Part shown: piece by piece, positions 27,449 through 34,900 of the stretch
Layout of the letters: every line of letters starts with the position of its first letter
How positions within the stretch are numbered: the first letter of the stretch is position 1
NCBI GenBank assembly: GCA_019638495.1
Contig: JAHBTQ010000001.1
Span: 558,001 to 622,000 of the forward strand
Length of the DNA: 64,000 nt
Source: Taibaiella sp.
GTDB lineage: Bacteria > Bacteroidota > Bacteroidia > Chitinophagales > Chitinophagaceae
Reading direction: 5' to 3'
Made by a program: the position numbers and the translations under genes
The notes under the pieces: generated by a model
Database searches by the model: none
Seen by the model: the letters and a program-made list of their open reading frames with translations, nothing else
What the model was told of the DNA's origin: nothing

Positions 27449-27946
27449 CTATGCCGCAGAAAAAATTGTAAACAAAGCAATTGCAAGCAGCACGCCAATT
27501 CCAAAGCCACCCCATACTTTTCGGCTCTTTATCTTTTTTGCCTCTCGCTCATACGCTGCTTTATATCGCGCATCTCTCATGAGCGACACGGTCCCGCAAC
27601 CGAGGTTCTGAGGTTTGGGGGGAGTTACTGATGTTGCTATTGCCGGTATAAGGCCTAAAATGGCGCCGAAAAGCGCGGTGACAACTATCGTCAATGTTCT
27701 TGCAGGACGCCAGCCATCATAGAACCTATCGGCGTCCATTTTGCCCTTTTGTTCGGGTGTCCAGTCTTCGTCACCTACTCCCTCACCCGGTGGCAATGCA
27801 GCACCCGCCTCAACGGCGGCGGGAGTAACCGAAGCGCTTATGGTGTGTTTTTTTGTGGTTGCGGCACCAAGCACAGGGCTTATGTTTGTGATAATGGCCA
27901 AAAACAGAAGCACCACAACAACCAGGTGGCGGGCAATATTTTTCAT
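27449..27946 (-). CDS. Membrane protein with signal peptide and two TM segments (unknown)
   Basis: A 165-residue protein from the ATG at 27946 (MKNIARHLVVVVLLFLAII), preferred to the longer frame at 28063 because a TAAATTTG element lies 20 nt upstream. After the signal comes a short hydrophilic part with ALPPGEGVGDEDWTPEQKGKMDADRFYDG, then two hydrophobic segments (TLTIVVTALFGAILGLIPAIA and WGGFGIGVLLAIALFTIF) separated by a basic loop (RYKAAYEREAKKIKSRK). I do not recognise the family. It follows mlaE by 80 nt on the same strand but appears to have its own promoter. Confidence 0.75.
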   Translation of the reverse strand: MKNIARHLVVVVLLFLAIITNISPVLGAATTKKHTISASVTPAAVEAGAALPPGEGVGDEDWTPEQKGKMDADRFYDGWRPARTLTIVVTALFGAILGLIPAIATSVTPPKPQNLGCGTVSLMRDARYKAAYEREAKKIKSRKVWGGFGIGVLLAIALFTIFSAA

Positions 27947-27966
27947 ATCTGCATTTTTAGTGGCTG

Positions 27967-27974
27967 CAAATTTA
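27967..27974 (-). promoter_or_regulatory. Bacteroidota -7 element for the two-TM protein gene
   Basis: Minus-strand TAAATTTG, a match to TAnnTTTG, 20 nt before the ATG at 27946. It supports that start. Confidence 0.45.
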
Positions 27975-28026
27975 AATAACCACATGAAAATCAGTAAGAA
28001 TATAATGAGTTTTGTTACATCTGCCC

Positions 28027-28767
28027 TTAGAGCAACAATATAGAAAGTCCATAATCCGCACACAGAATGAGGATGCAGCTCACCACTACCGATGTTGTGG
28101 ACGCACGACCTATTTCCAGTGCCCCACCTTCCACATAGTAGCCATAGTAAGATGGTACAATAGAGATGATAAGAGAAAACACGAACGCCTTCATCATAGC
28201 AAAGAACAGGTTGTAAGGCAGGAAGCCCATCGTCAACCCTTGTATAAATTGCTGGCGCGTAAGGATATTGGAGAACATACCTGCTATGTAACCACCCAGT
28301 ATGCTAATGGCAATGGAAATGATAATGAGCGCCGGCACCATGAACATAGCCGCCACTATCTTGGGCAGCACCAGGTAGGTCTTTGTGTTGATGCCCATTA
28401 TTTCCAGTGCATCTATCTGCTCGCTCACGCGCATATTGCCCAGTTCAGAGGCGATCTTAGAACCCACTACACCCGCCAGCACTATGCATATCACCGTAGG
28501 TGACAATTCCAGGATGGTAGAATCGCGCACGATCTGCGCCACCACGGTCTTGGGAATCCAGCCGCTTATGAGCTGGTAGGAGGTCTGTATGGTAAGCACC
28601 ATACCGAGGAACACGGAGATAATGAGCACGATAGGCAGGGAGCGAATGCCTATATCGTTGCATTGGGTCATAAACTCAATCCAGTAGACCTTCTTATTCT
28701 CCGGCCGGCGAAAGCCGTCTTTGACCATTAATGCCGCCCTGCCCAGGTGCCAGATAAGTGCTCTCAT
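28027..28767 (-). CDS. mlaE: MlaE-type lipid transport permease
   Basis: A 246-residue inner-membrane permease of the MlaE/YrbE family, which with MlaF (ATPase) and an MCE protein moves phospholipids between the membranes. Conserved stretches: VLIISVFLGMVLTIQTSYQL, then LELSPTVICIVLAGVVGSKIASELGNMRVSEQIDALEIMGINT and PSYYGYYVEGGALEIGRASTTSVV, the diagnostic C-terminal motif. I use the ATG at 28767 because a TACATTTG element ends 6 nt upstream of it; the alternative start at 28794 would lie upstream of that promoter. The usual partner mlaF is not adjacent, as a two-TM protein gene follows. Confidence 0.92.
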   Translation of the reverse strand: MRALIWHLGRAALMVKDGFRRPENKKVYWIEFMTQCNDIGIRSLPIVLIISVFLGMVLTIQTSYQLISGWIPKTVVAQIVRDSTILELSPTVICIVLAGVVGSKIASELGNMRVSEQIDALEIMGINTKTYLVLPKIVAAMFMVPALIIISIAISILGGYIAGMFSNILTRQQFIQGLTMGFLPYNLFFAMMKAFVFSLIISIVPSYYGYYVEGGALEIGRASTTSVVVSCILILCADYGLSILLL

Positions 28768-28773
28768 GCCTTG

Positions 28774-28781
28774 CAAATGTA
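28774..28781 (-). promoter_or_regulatory. Bacteroidota -7 element abutting the mlaE start
   Basis: Minus-strand TACATTTG ends 6 nt before the ATG at 28767. The T-rich tail of the secDF terminator lies where a -33 element would be. It implies a near-leaderless mlaE transcript. Confidence 0.5.
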
Positions 28782-28796
28782 GCGTAAAAGCCAAAA

Positions 28797-28829
28797 CAAA
28801 AACCCGCCCCTGGTAGCAGGGACGGGTTT
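28797..28829 (-). terminator. Terminator of secDF
   Basis: Minus-strand stem CCCGTCCCTG / CAGGGGCGGG with a CTAC loop, followed by TTTTTGTTTT, 25 nt after the secDF stop. Confidence 0.85.
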
Positions 28830-28853
28830 GATATGAATCTTGTAAATAAGCAG

Positions 28854-31800
28854 TTATGCCATCTTCTTCAGCTCTTCTATGCGTGCTTCGTTGTTCGCTT
28901 CCTGGTTCAGCTTGTCGCTCTTGTCCATGTCAACAAGTACCGGAGCTGCCACGAAGATAGAAGAGTACGTACCGGTGATAACACCTATCAGCATTGCGAA
29001 TGCGAAACCGCGTGTGGCCTCACCACCGAAGATGAAGAGGATGAGCACGGTAACGAATACGGTGAACGATGTCATGATAGTACGGCTCAGCGTATCGTTG
29101 ATCGCGCGGTTGATAACTTCCTTCTTGTCACCGTTTGGTGTGTTGCGGAAGTATTCGCGGATACGGTCAAATACGATTACAGTATCATTCATCGAGAAGC
29201 CTATCACCGTCAGTACCGCCGCGATGAAGTGCTGGTCAATTTCCAGTGCGAATGGCACCTTGCCGCGGAAGAACGAGAACACAGCGAGCGTTACGCATAC
29301 GTCATGCAGCAACGACATGATAGTACCCAGAGAGTACTGCCACTTGCGGAAGCGCAGGAGTATGTAAATGAAGATCGCAACGATGGAGATGATTGTTGCC
29401 TGTACCGCACCCTGCTTCAAGTCGTCAGAGATGGTAGGGAGTACCGTCTGCGAGCTCTGCAGATATTTCGATTTGAACTCTTCCTGAGTCGTAGCGCCGG
29501 GGATGAGGTTTTCCTTTGTAAGACCCTCATACAGCTTCGCCATTACCTCTTTTTCCACTTCCTGGCCAGGCTTGGTAATGAGATAAGCAGTGGTGATGTT
29601 CAGGTTGTTGTTGGTTCCAATTGTTTTCACGACAGGGAACTCACCAAAATACTTGTTCAGCTTGGTACGAACCTCTTCAGAAGTCAGCTTCTTATCGAAG
29701 TGTACTGTGTAGCTGCGGCCACCCTGGAACTCCACACCATAGTCAAAACCGGTGAAGAATGAGCCGATACCCATCAGCAAAACCACCACAGATATGATGT
29801 AGGTATACTTACGCATGCCTACGAAGTTTACGTGTGCCTTGCGGAAGATAGTCTTAGAAAGACCAGTGAAGTAGTTGAAGTGACGCTCGCGCTTAGTATA
29901 GATATCTGTAACGAGACGCGATACGAGGATGCCGCAGAACAACGACAGCAGGATACCAATGATCTGTGTAGTTGCGAAGCCGCGTACAGGGCCCAGACCA
30001 AATACGAACAGGATGATAGCCGTTATGAGCGTGGTAACGTGACCGTCGAGTACAGGAGAATAAGAGCGCTTGTAACCATCGGTTACCGCCTGGGCATATC
30101 CCTTACCGCTAGCCAGCTCCTCCTTGATACGCTCAAAGATGATAACGTTCGTATCCACAGCCATACCTACCGTAAGCACAAGGCCTGCGATACCTGCCAT
30201 GGTCAGTGTAGCGTGCAGTGCAGACAGTACACCTACCGTAAACACAAGGTTCAGGATAAGAGAAATGTCAGCAACGATACCGCCGGTGTTGTAGTAGATC
30301 AGCATCAGCACGAATATCACCACGAATGACAGCATCAGGGAGAACATACCTTTATCGATGTTCTCAACACCGAGCGTAGGTCCTACTACCTGCTCTTGTA
30401 CGATATGAGCCGGTGCAGGAAGCTTACCTGACTTCAGGATGTTTGCAAGGTCGGTAGCGTCTTCTGCAGTAAATGAACCAGAGATTTCTGTGTTGCCGGT
30501 CGCAATTTCGTTTTCTACGCGTGGAGCTGAGTAAACCTTGTCGTCAAGTACTACAGCTACATATTTACCAATCGCGCGGCCTGTCATGTCCTTCCAGATG
30601 CGGGCACCTGTGATGTCCATTTCCATGTTCACGTTAGGCTGACCAGTCATTGCGCTATAGTCGGCACGAGCGTTAACGATGTGGTCGCCTTCCAGCCTTG
30701 CACCACCACCCGGAGCAGTCTTCAGGGCATAAAGTGCCAGGATAGCGTTAGGGTCTTTTCCTTTCTTCCTGTCGCCTGCGCCATAAACAAACTTGATATT
30801 TGAAGGGAACTTGTTCTTTACTACGTCCAGTGACAGGTACTTGCTCACCTTTGCTGTATCCTTCCTTGCCACGAAGCCTACGATAGGGCTGGCAAAGTAG
30901 CCTTCTTCAACCGTACCATTTGGCGCTATCAATGCGCTCAGAGGATTCTCTTTAATAGCCTGTGCCTGCTTGTCAGTAGATGAGTCGGCAGCTGCTGACT
31001 TGCTACCTGCAAGAACATCAGCAAGGCTACCAGTGTCCGCTTTTGCTGTTGCAGAGTCTGCACCCATAGCTGCCGTAGCGGTAGAATCAGATGATTTAGT
31101 AGTAGTGTCTTCTTCTTTTATGCCAGAAAGGTAGTTATACAGCGGCTTGTTAGCAGCCCCGATAAGTGGCCCGATCTCCTGGTTTGAATAAGTTTCGAAG
31201 AACTGAAGCTTTGCTGTTGCCTGCAGGTACTCGCGTACACGCTCAGGATTTTGCACACCGGCGAGTTCCACGGTGATGATACCCTTGTTCTCATCAAGGT
31301 TCACGTTAGGGTTAGCAACACCAAACTTGTCTATACGTGTCTGAAGAACGTGGTGTGTACGGTTGATCGCTGCTTTAGCTTCTTTATTCAGTTTAGCCAG
31401 AACCTCTTCGTTAGTAGAGTTCAGCGTTATTTCCTTTTCACTTGGCTTAGTAAACAGGTAAGCAAGCTTCACGCCCGGATTCTGTGTCTCAAATTTCTGG
31501 CCGAAAAGTGTGATGAAGTTTGCTTCGCTGTTAGCTTTTGCAGTGTTTGCGTCCTTTATCGCTTTGTTGAGCGCAGCATCACGTGGGTTGTTTGACATAG
31601 AGCGAACGAGGTCGTCCAGGCTCACTTCCAGTGTCACGTTCATACCACCCTGCAGGTCCAGACCCAGGCTCAGTTCTTCAGCCTTAGCTTCCTGGTAGGT
31701 ATATTTCTTGATAATTGCGTTCAGAACAACCTCGCCCTGCATGGTGTCAGTTATCTCTGAGTAGTAGTTATTTGCCAGCTTTTCGAGTTCCGCACCGGTT

Positions 31801-31949
31801 GCAGATGGGTTCTCTTTCTTAGCAGATTCCATAGCGTTTGCGCGCCATGATTTTTCTTTTGAACGTACTACAAATGTGATAGAGAGCTGATACACCGAAA
31901 TGAGAATCAGCATTATCGTGAAAAACTTCACAAGGCCTTTTAACTGCAT
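28854..31949 (-). CDS. secDF: Fused protein translocase subunit SecDF
   Basis: A single 1031-residue polypeptide combining SecD and SecF, which uses the proton gradient to complete Sec-dependent export. The SecD half has LGLDLQGGMNVTLEV (D1 motif), the P1 periplasmic region with a Ser/Thr/Ala-rich insert (about residues 285-325) and the TM4-6 motif GMAVDTNVIIFERIKEEL. The SecF half begins near residue 680 with TGFDYGVEFQGGRSYTV and has GFSMNDTVIVFDRIREYF and the INRAINDTLSRTIMTSF segment. About 12 TM helices in total. SecDF fusion is typical of Bacteroidota. Intact. A TATCTTTG element lies 80 nt upstream. Confidence 0.98.
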   Translation of the reverse strand: MQLKGLVKFFTIMLILISVYQLSITFVVRSKEKSWRANAMESAKKENPSATGAELEKLANNYYSEITDTMQGEVVLNAIIKKYTYQEAKAEELSLGLDLQGGMNVTLEVSLDDLVRSMSNNPRDAALNKAIKDANTAKANSEANFITLFGQKFETQNPGVKLAYLFTKPSEKEITLNSTNEEVLAKLNKEAKAAINRTHHVLQTRIDKFGVANPNVNLDENKGIITVELAGVQNPERVREYLQATAKLQFFETYSNQEIGPLIGAANKPLYNYLSGIKEEDTTTKSSDSTATAAMGADSATAKADTGSLADVLAGSKSAAADSSTDKQAQAIKENPLSALIAPNGTVEEGYFASPIVGFVARKDTAKVSKYLSLDVVKNKFPSNIKFVYGAGDRKKGKDPNAILALYALKTAPGGGARLEGDHIVNARADYSAMTGQPNVNMEMDITGARIWKDMTGRAIGKYVAVVLDDKVYSAPRVENEIATGNTEISGSFTAEDATDLANILKSGKLPAPAHIVQEQVVGPTLGVENIDKGMFSLMLSFVVIFVLMLIYYNTGGIVADISLILNLVFTVGVLSALHATLTMAGIAGLVLTVGMAVDTNVIIFERIKEELASGKGYAQAVTDGYKRSYSPVLDGHVTTLITAIILFVFGLGPVRGFATTQIIGILLSLFCGILVSRLVTDIYTKRERHFNYFTGLSKTIFRKAHVNFVGMRKYTYIISVVVLLMGIGSFFTGFDYGVEFQGGRSYTVHFDKKLTSEEVRTKLNKYFGEFPVVKTIGTNNNLNITTAYLITKPGQEVEKEVMAKLYEGLTKENLIPGATTQEEFKSKYLQSSQTVLPTISDDLKQGAVQATIISIVAIFIYILLRFRKWQYSLGTIMSLLHDVCVTLAVFSFFRGKVPFALEIDQHFIAAVLTVIGFSMNDTVIVFDRIREYFRNTPNGDKKEVINRAINDTLSRTIMTSFTVFVTVLILFIFGGEATRGFAFAMLIGVITGTYSSIFVAAPVLVDMDKSDKLNQEANNEARIEELKKMA

Positions 31950-32028
31950 AGGTTAAACTTGAAATTATATATTGTAATATTTACAAAATGTCCACAGGAC
32001 ATGGTACACCCATGCCTCGTGAGGGGGG

Positions 32029-32036
32029 CAAAGATA
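32029..32036 (-). promoter_or_regulatory. Bacteroidota -7 element for secDF
   Basis: Minus-strand TATCTTTG, 79 nt before the secDF ATG, in the divergent region shared with the multihaem cytochrome gene. Confidence 0.45.
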
Positions 32037-32106
32037 TGATTTAATATAAAAAAATAAAGCCCTATCCAAAGTTTGCGGGAATTTTCATCAAAATGTCATA
32101 GCGGCT

Positions 32107-32114
32107 TACCTTTG
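32107..32114 (+). promoter_or_regulatory. Bacteroidota -7 element abutting the multihaem cytochrome start
   Basis: TACCTTTG ends 4 nt before the ATG at 32119, predicting a leaderless or near-leaderless mRNA. Confidence 0.5.
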
Positions 32115-32118
32115 AACC

Positions 32119-34074
32119 ATGCGCAGGGCACTTTTCAGGAAAGCACTCTTTATATGTGCCTCAGTTGCAGTACTATTACCCTCATTCTTCTGCAACAGCC
32201 CGGAGGAGGCACCTGGGGAAACTACCGACCACCCATCCTCGCCATGGCTGAATGTATATGACACCGCAGCCCACTATGTAGGTATGGATGTGTGCCGCGG
32301 CTGCCACCCGGGCATCTACGAAACCTTTATCCAAACGGGTATGGGCCAGTCATTTGGCTCCGCCACCCGTCAGAAGTCGGCCGCCGACTTCACACCCGGA
32401 CATGCATTGGTATATGATACCGTTCTGGACTACTATTACCGCCCCTTCTGGAAGGGCGATAAACTATTCATCCTCGAATACCGCCTATCGGGCAGGGACA
32501 CCGTGCACCGGCTGGAGCAGCAGGTTGATTATGTAGTGGGGTCTGGCCAGCATACCAACTCGCATATATTTAATATAAACGGCTACCTCTACCAGGCGCC
32601 CGTTACCTACTACACACAAAAAAAGCAGTGGGATCTTGCCCCGGGTTTTGAAAAAGGAGCCAGCAGCCGTTTTCGCCGTATGATACAGCTCGAGTGCATG
32701 AGCTGCCACAACGCCTATCCCGATTTTGTGCACAACAGCGAGAACAAGTATAATAAGGTAATGAGCGGCATAGACTGTGAGCGCTGCCACGGCCCCGGCA
32801 GCCTGCACGTTGCGGCCCGGCAATCATCGGCCCCGGTAGATACTTCTAAGACACCCGACTATACCATCGTAAATCCGCGCCGTCTCTCCACAGAGTTGCA
32901 GAACAACGTATGCCAGCGCTGCCACCTGCAAGGTATTTCTGTGCTTAACGATGGCAAATCGTTCTTCGACTTTCGCCCGGGCATGAAACTGTCTGAAGTA
33001 ATGAATGTGTTCATGCCTGACTACGAGGGCGCAAAGGACAAGATGATAATGGCATCGCACGTGGAGCGAATGAAAAAAAGCAACTGCTATGTTGTTTCCG
33101 GCAAGATGAGTTGCATCACCTGCCACAAGCCACACGTGAGTGTAAAATTCACGCCACGGTCGCAGTACATCACAGCATGCCAGAATTGCCACTCGGGCCA
33201 GGGACAGTCTCAATGCAAAGAGTCGGCCGCAGTGCGCGCCACCAAAAATGACGACTGTGTTACCTGCCACATGCCGCGCAATGGCAGCATTGACATTCCG
33301 CACGTAGCGGTGACAGATCATTACATACGCAGGCGCCCATTGGCTGAGGCCGAGGTAAGCAAGATCACCGCCTTCCTGGGTATGAAATGCTATAACAATG
33401 ACAATCCTGACGCTATAACAAAGGCGCGTGGGTTCATGGAATTCTACGAGCGATATGCACCATCTGCCGGCCTGCTCGATTCTGCGCTTATATATATAGG
33501 TAAGCAGGCTGACATTGAATCCACCCAAAAACAAAACCGGGATTTCATTCGTGCCTGGTACCTGAAGAACGATTTCGGCAAGGTAATAAGTTATGCCTCC
33601 GTTCCTCCGGAGAGTATTTCGGACGCATGGACAGCCTACCGCATCGGTGAGGCATACTTTCAGAGTGGGCAGAAAGACAAAGCGCTGCCGTGGTATAAAC
33701 GGGCAACTGACATCTGGAGGTACTCGCTCGACTTTCAGAATAAATATGGAACGTGCCTGCTGGCATTGGGCAGGGTGGATGAAGCGAAGAAAGTTTTTGA
33801 ATTCATTCGTGGTGAAAACCCGAACTATGTAAGCGCCAACACAAACCTCGGATTCATCTACATGCAGCAAGGAAACGGTGCAATGGCTTATGACCTGCTG
33901 AGCCGCGCCAACGAACTGGACCCGGACCATGAGCAGACGCTGATAAACCTTGCAGTTTGGCACTACGGAAACAGGCAATATGACAAAGCCCACAAACGCC
34001 TGGAACATCTGCTACAAAAACATCCCGACAATGAACAGGCAAAAATGATGCTGGCCGACCTGGACCGGATGTAA
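32119..34074 (+). CDS. Seven-haem cytochrome c lipoprotein with C-terminal TPRs
   Basis: A 651-residue lipoprotein (lipobox LPSFFC, Cys25). It carries seven CxxCH haem c motifs: CRGCH, CMSCH, CERCH, CQRCH, CITCH, CQNCH and CVTCH, spread over residues about 55-385, in the manner of cytochrome c554/NrfA-related multihaem proteins. The last 170 residues contain three to four TPR-like units (AYRIGEAYFQSGQKDKALPWYKRA, KYGTCLLALGRVDEAKKVFEF, TNLGFIYMQQGNGAMAYDLLSRA, INLAVWHYGNRQYDKAHKRLEHLL). The protein probably sits on the periplasmic face of a membrane and passes electrons; the TPRs suggest a docking partner. No reductase catalytic site is evident. No cytochrome-maturation genes are in the window. 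Confidence 0.93.
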   Translation: MRRALFRKALFICASVAVLLPSFFCNSPEEAPGETTDHPSSPWLNVYDTAAHYVGMDVCRGCHPGIYETFIQTGMGQSFGSATRQKSAADFTPGHALVYDTVLDYYYRPFWKGDKLFILEYRLSGRDTVHRLEQQVDYVVGSGQHTNSHIFNINGYLYQAPVTYYTQKKQWDLAPGFEKGASSRFRRMIQLECMSCHNAYPDFVHNSENKYNKVMSGIDCERCHGPGSLHVAARQSSAPVDTSKTPDYTIVNPRRLSTELQNNVCQRCHLQGISVLNDGKSFFDFRPGMKLSEVMNVFMPDYEGAKDKMIMASHVERMKKSNCYVVSGKMSCITCHKPHVSVKFTPRSQYITACQNCHSGQGQSQCKESAAVRATKNDDCVTCHMPRNGSIDIPHVAVTDHYIRRRPLAEAEVSKITAFLGMKCYNNDNPDAITKARGFMEFYERYAPSAGLLDSALIYIGKQADIESTQKQNRDFIRAWYLKNDFGKVISYASVPPESISDAWTAYRIGEAYFQSGQKDKALPWYKRATDIWRYSLDFQNKYGTCLLALGRVDEAKKVFEFIRGENPNYVSANTNLGFIYMQQGNGAMAYDLLSRANELDPDHEQTLINLAVWHYGNRQYDKAHKRLEHLLQKHPDNEQAKMMLADLDRM

Positions 34075-34099
34075 CTGGCTTTTCTGCGGCTATTTCCCA

Positions 34100-34107
34100 T
34101 ACCTTTG
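34100..34107 (+). promoter_or_regulatory. Bacteroidota -7 element for the 34-kb outer-membrane protein gene
   Basis: TACCTTTG, 21 nt before the ATG at 34129 and 25 nt after the cytochrome stop, giving the downstream gene its own promoter. Confidence 0.5.
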
Positions 34108-34128
34108 TTCTTCACCTGTTTACACTTT

Positions 34129-34758
34129 ATGAGAAAGGTTCTGCTTTCTGCAATATTCATCTTCACCTGCATCGGTTCCTTTGCACAGGAAGACAGCCGG
34201 GAACCCGCTAACTATGATGGCGCGCAACGCACAAATAAGCAGGCTGAGCGTGGATGCAGTAAACTCTACTTAGATCTGGGCACAGGTATCAACGCTAACA
34301 CAAGTTTACTGGGTGGTGGCGTAGACTACCACATCACTTCAGATATATCCCTGAATGCTGGCATAGGGCTGGCATCGTCATGGGGTACAAAATTCTATTT
34401 TGGCGGAAAGGGCTATCTGAAACCCTGCCACAAAGGCTGGGCATTTGGCGCGGGCGCCACCTATAGCTCCGGCATATCTAACTTCGCAACTAAGCTCGAG
34501 ACAATTCAGGGACAGGAACTGGTGGAACTGGAGTTGCTGCCGCAGGCTAACATATTTGCATCGGCCTATAAATACTGGGGGCTGGGCAAGGGGCGCAAAT
34601 CCCGTTTCTTTCTACAGTTGGGTATTTCAAAGTCAGTAACCCAAAAGAAGTTCAACCAGCTCAGCGGCTCCCCCGTTACATCAAACTCGGCAAGTGTAGT
34701 AAAGATACTCTCACCGGGCGGACTTATTGTTGGTCTCGGCTTCTGCTTCGGCACATAA
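34129..34758 (+). CDS. Small outer-membrane beta-barrel protein
   Basis: A 209-residue protein from the ATG at 34129 (MRKVLLSAIFIFTCIGSFAQ), a clear signal peptide; the open frame starts 8 codons earlier. The mature part alternates hydrophobic and polar residues in about eight strands (LYLDLGTGINANTS, GGVDYHITSDISLNAGIGLAS, AFGAGATYSSGISNF and so on) and ends in GLIVGLGFCFGT, with aromatic residues near the C-terminus as in barrel proteins. An eight-stranded barrel of the OmpW/OmpA-like size is likely. Function unknown. A terminator follows directly. Confidence 0.8.
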   Translation: MRKVLLSAIFIFTCIGSFAQEDSREPANYDGAQRTNKQAERGCSKLYLDLGTGINANTSLLGGGVDYHITSDISLNAGIGLASSWGTKFYFGGKGYLKPCHKGWAFGAGATYSSGISNFATKLETIQGQELVELELLPQANIFASAYKYWGLGKGRKSRFFLQLGISKSVTQKKFNQLSGSPVTSNSASVVKILSPGGLIVGLGFCFGT

Positions 34759-34779
34759 ACACAAAGTATTTTTCATAAT

Positions 34780-34812
34780 GAACCCCGGCTCCCATGGCCG
34801 GGGTTCGCTTTT
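34780..34812 (+). terminator. Terminator of the outer-membrane protein gene
   Basis: Stem GAACCCCGGC / GCCGGGGTTC with a TCCCATG loop, followed by GCTTTTAT, 21 nt after the stop codon. Confidence 0.8.
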
Positions 34813-34900
34813 ATATCCTGTCTGCCTTTGCCTACATTCATCAAGGCTCATGTAAACAACACCAACACGCGCCCGCGCTTTGCCTTAAGAACAGTACGCA

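Noticed and set aside
28833..29762. A 309-residue open frame antisense to secDF
   Set aside because: SecDF is intact and well conserved on the other strand; the antisense frame is Cys/His-rich with no domain pattern.
32824..34008. A 394-residue open frame on the minus strand opposite the multihaem cytochrome gene
   Set aside because: It is a codon-bias shadow: the plus strand has a signal peptide, seven haem motifs and TPRs, and the minus frame has none.
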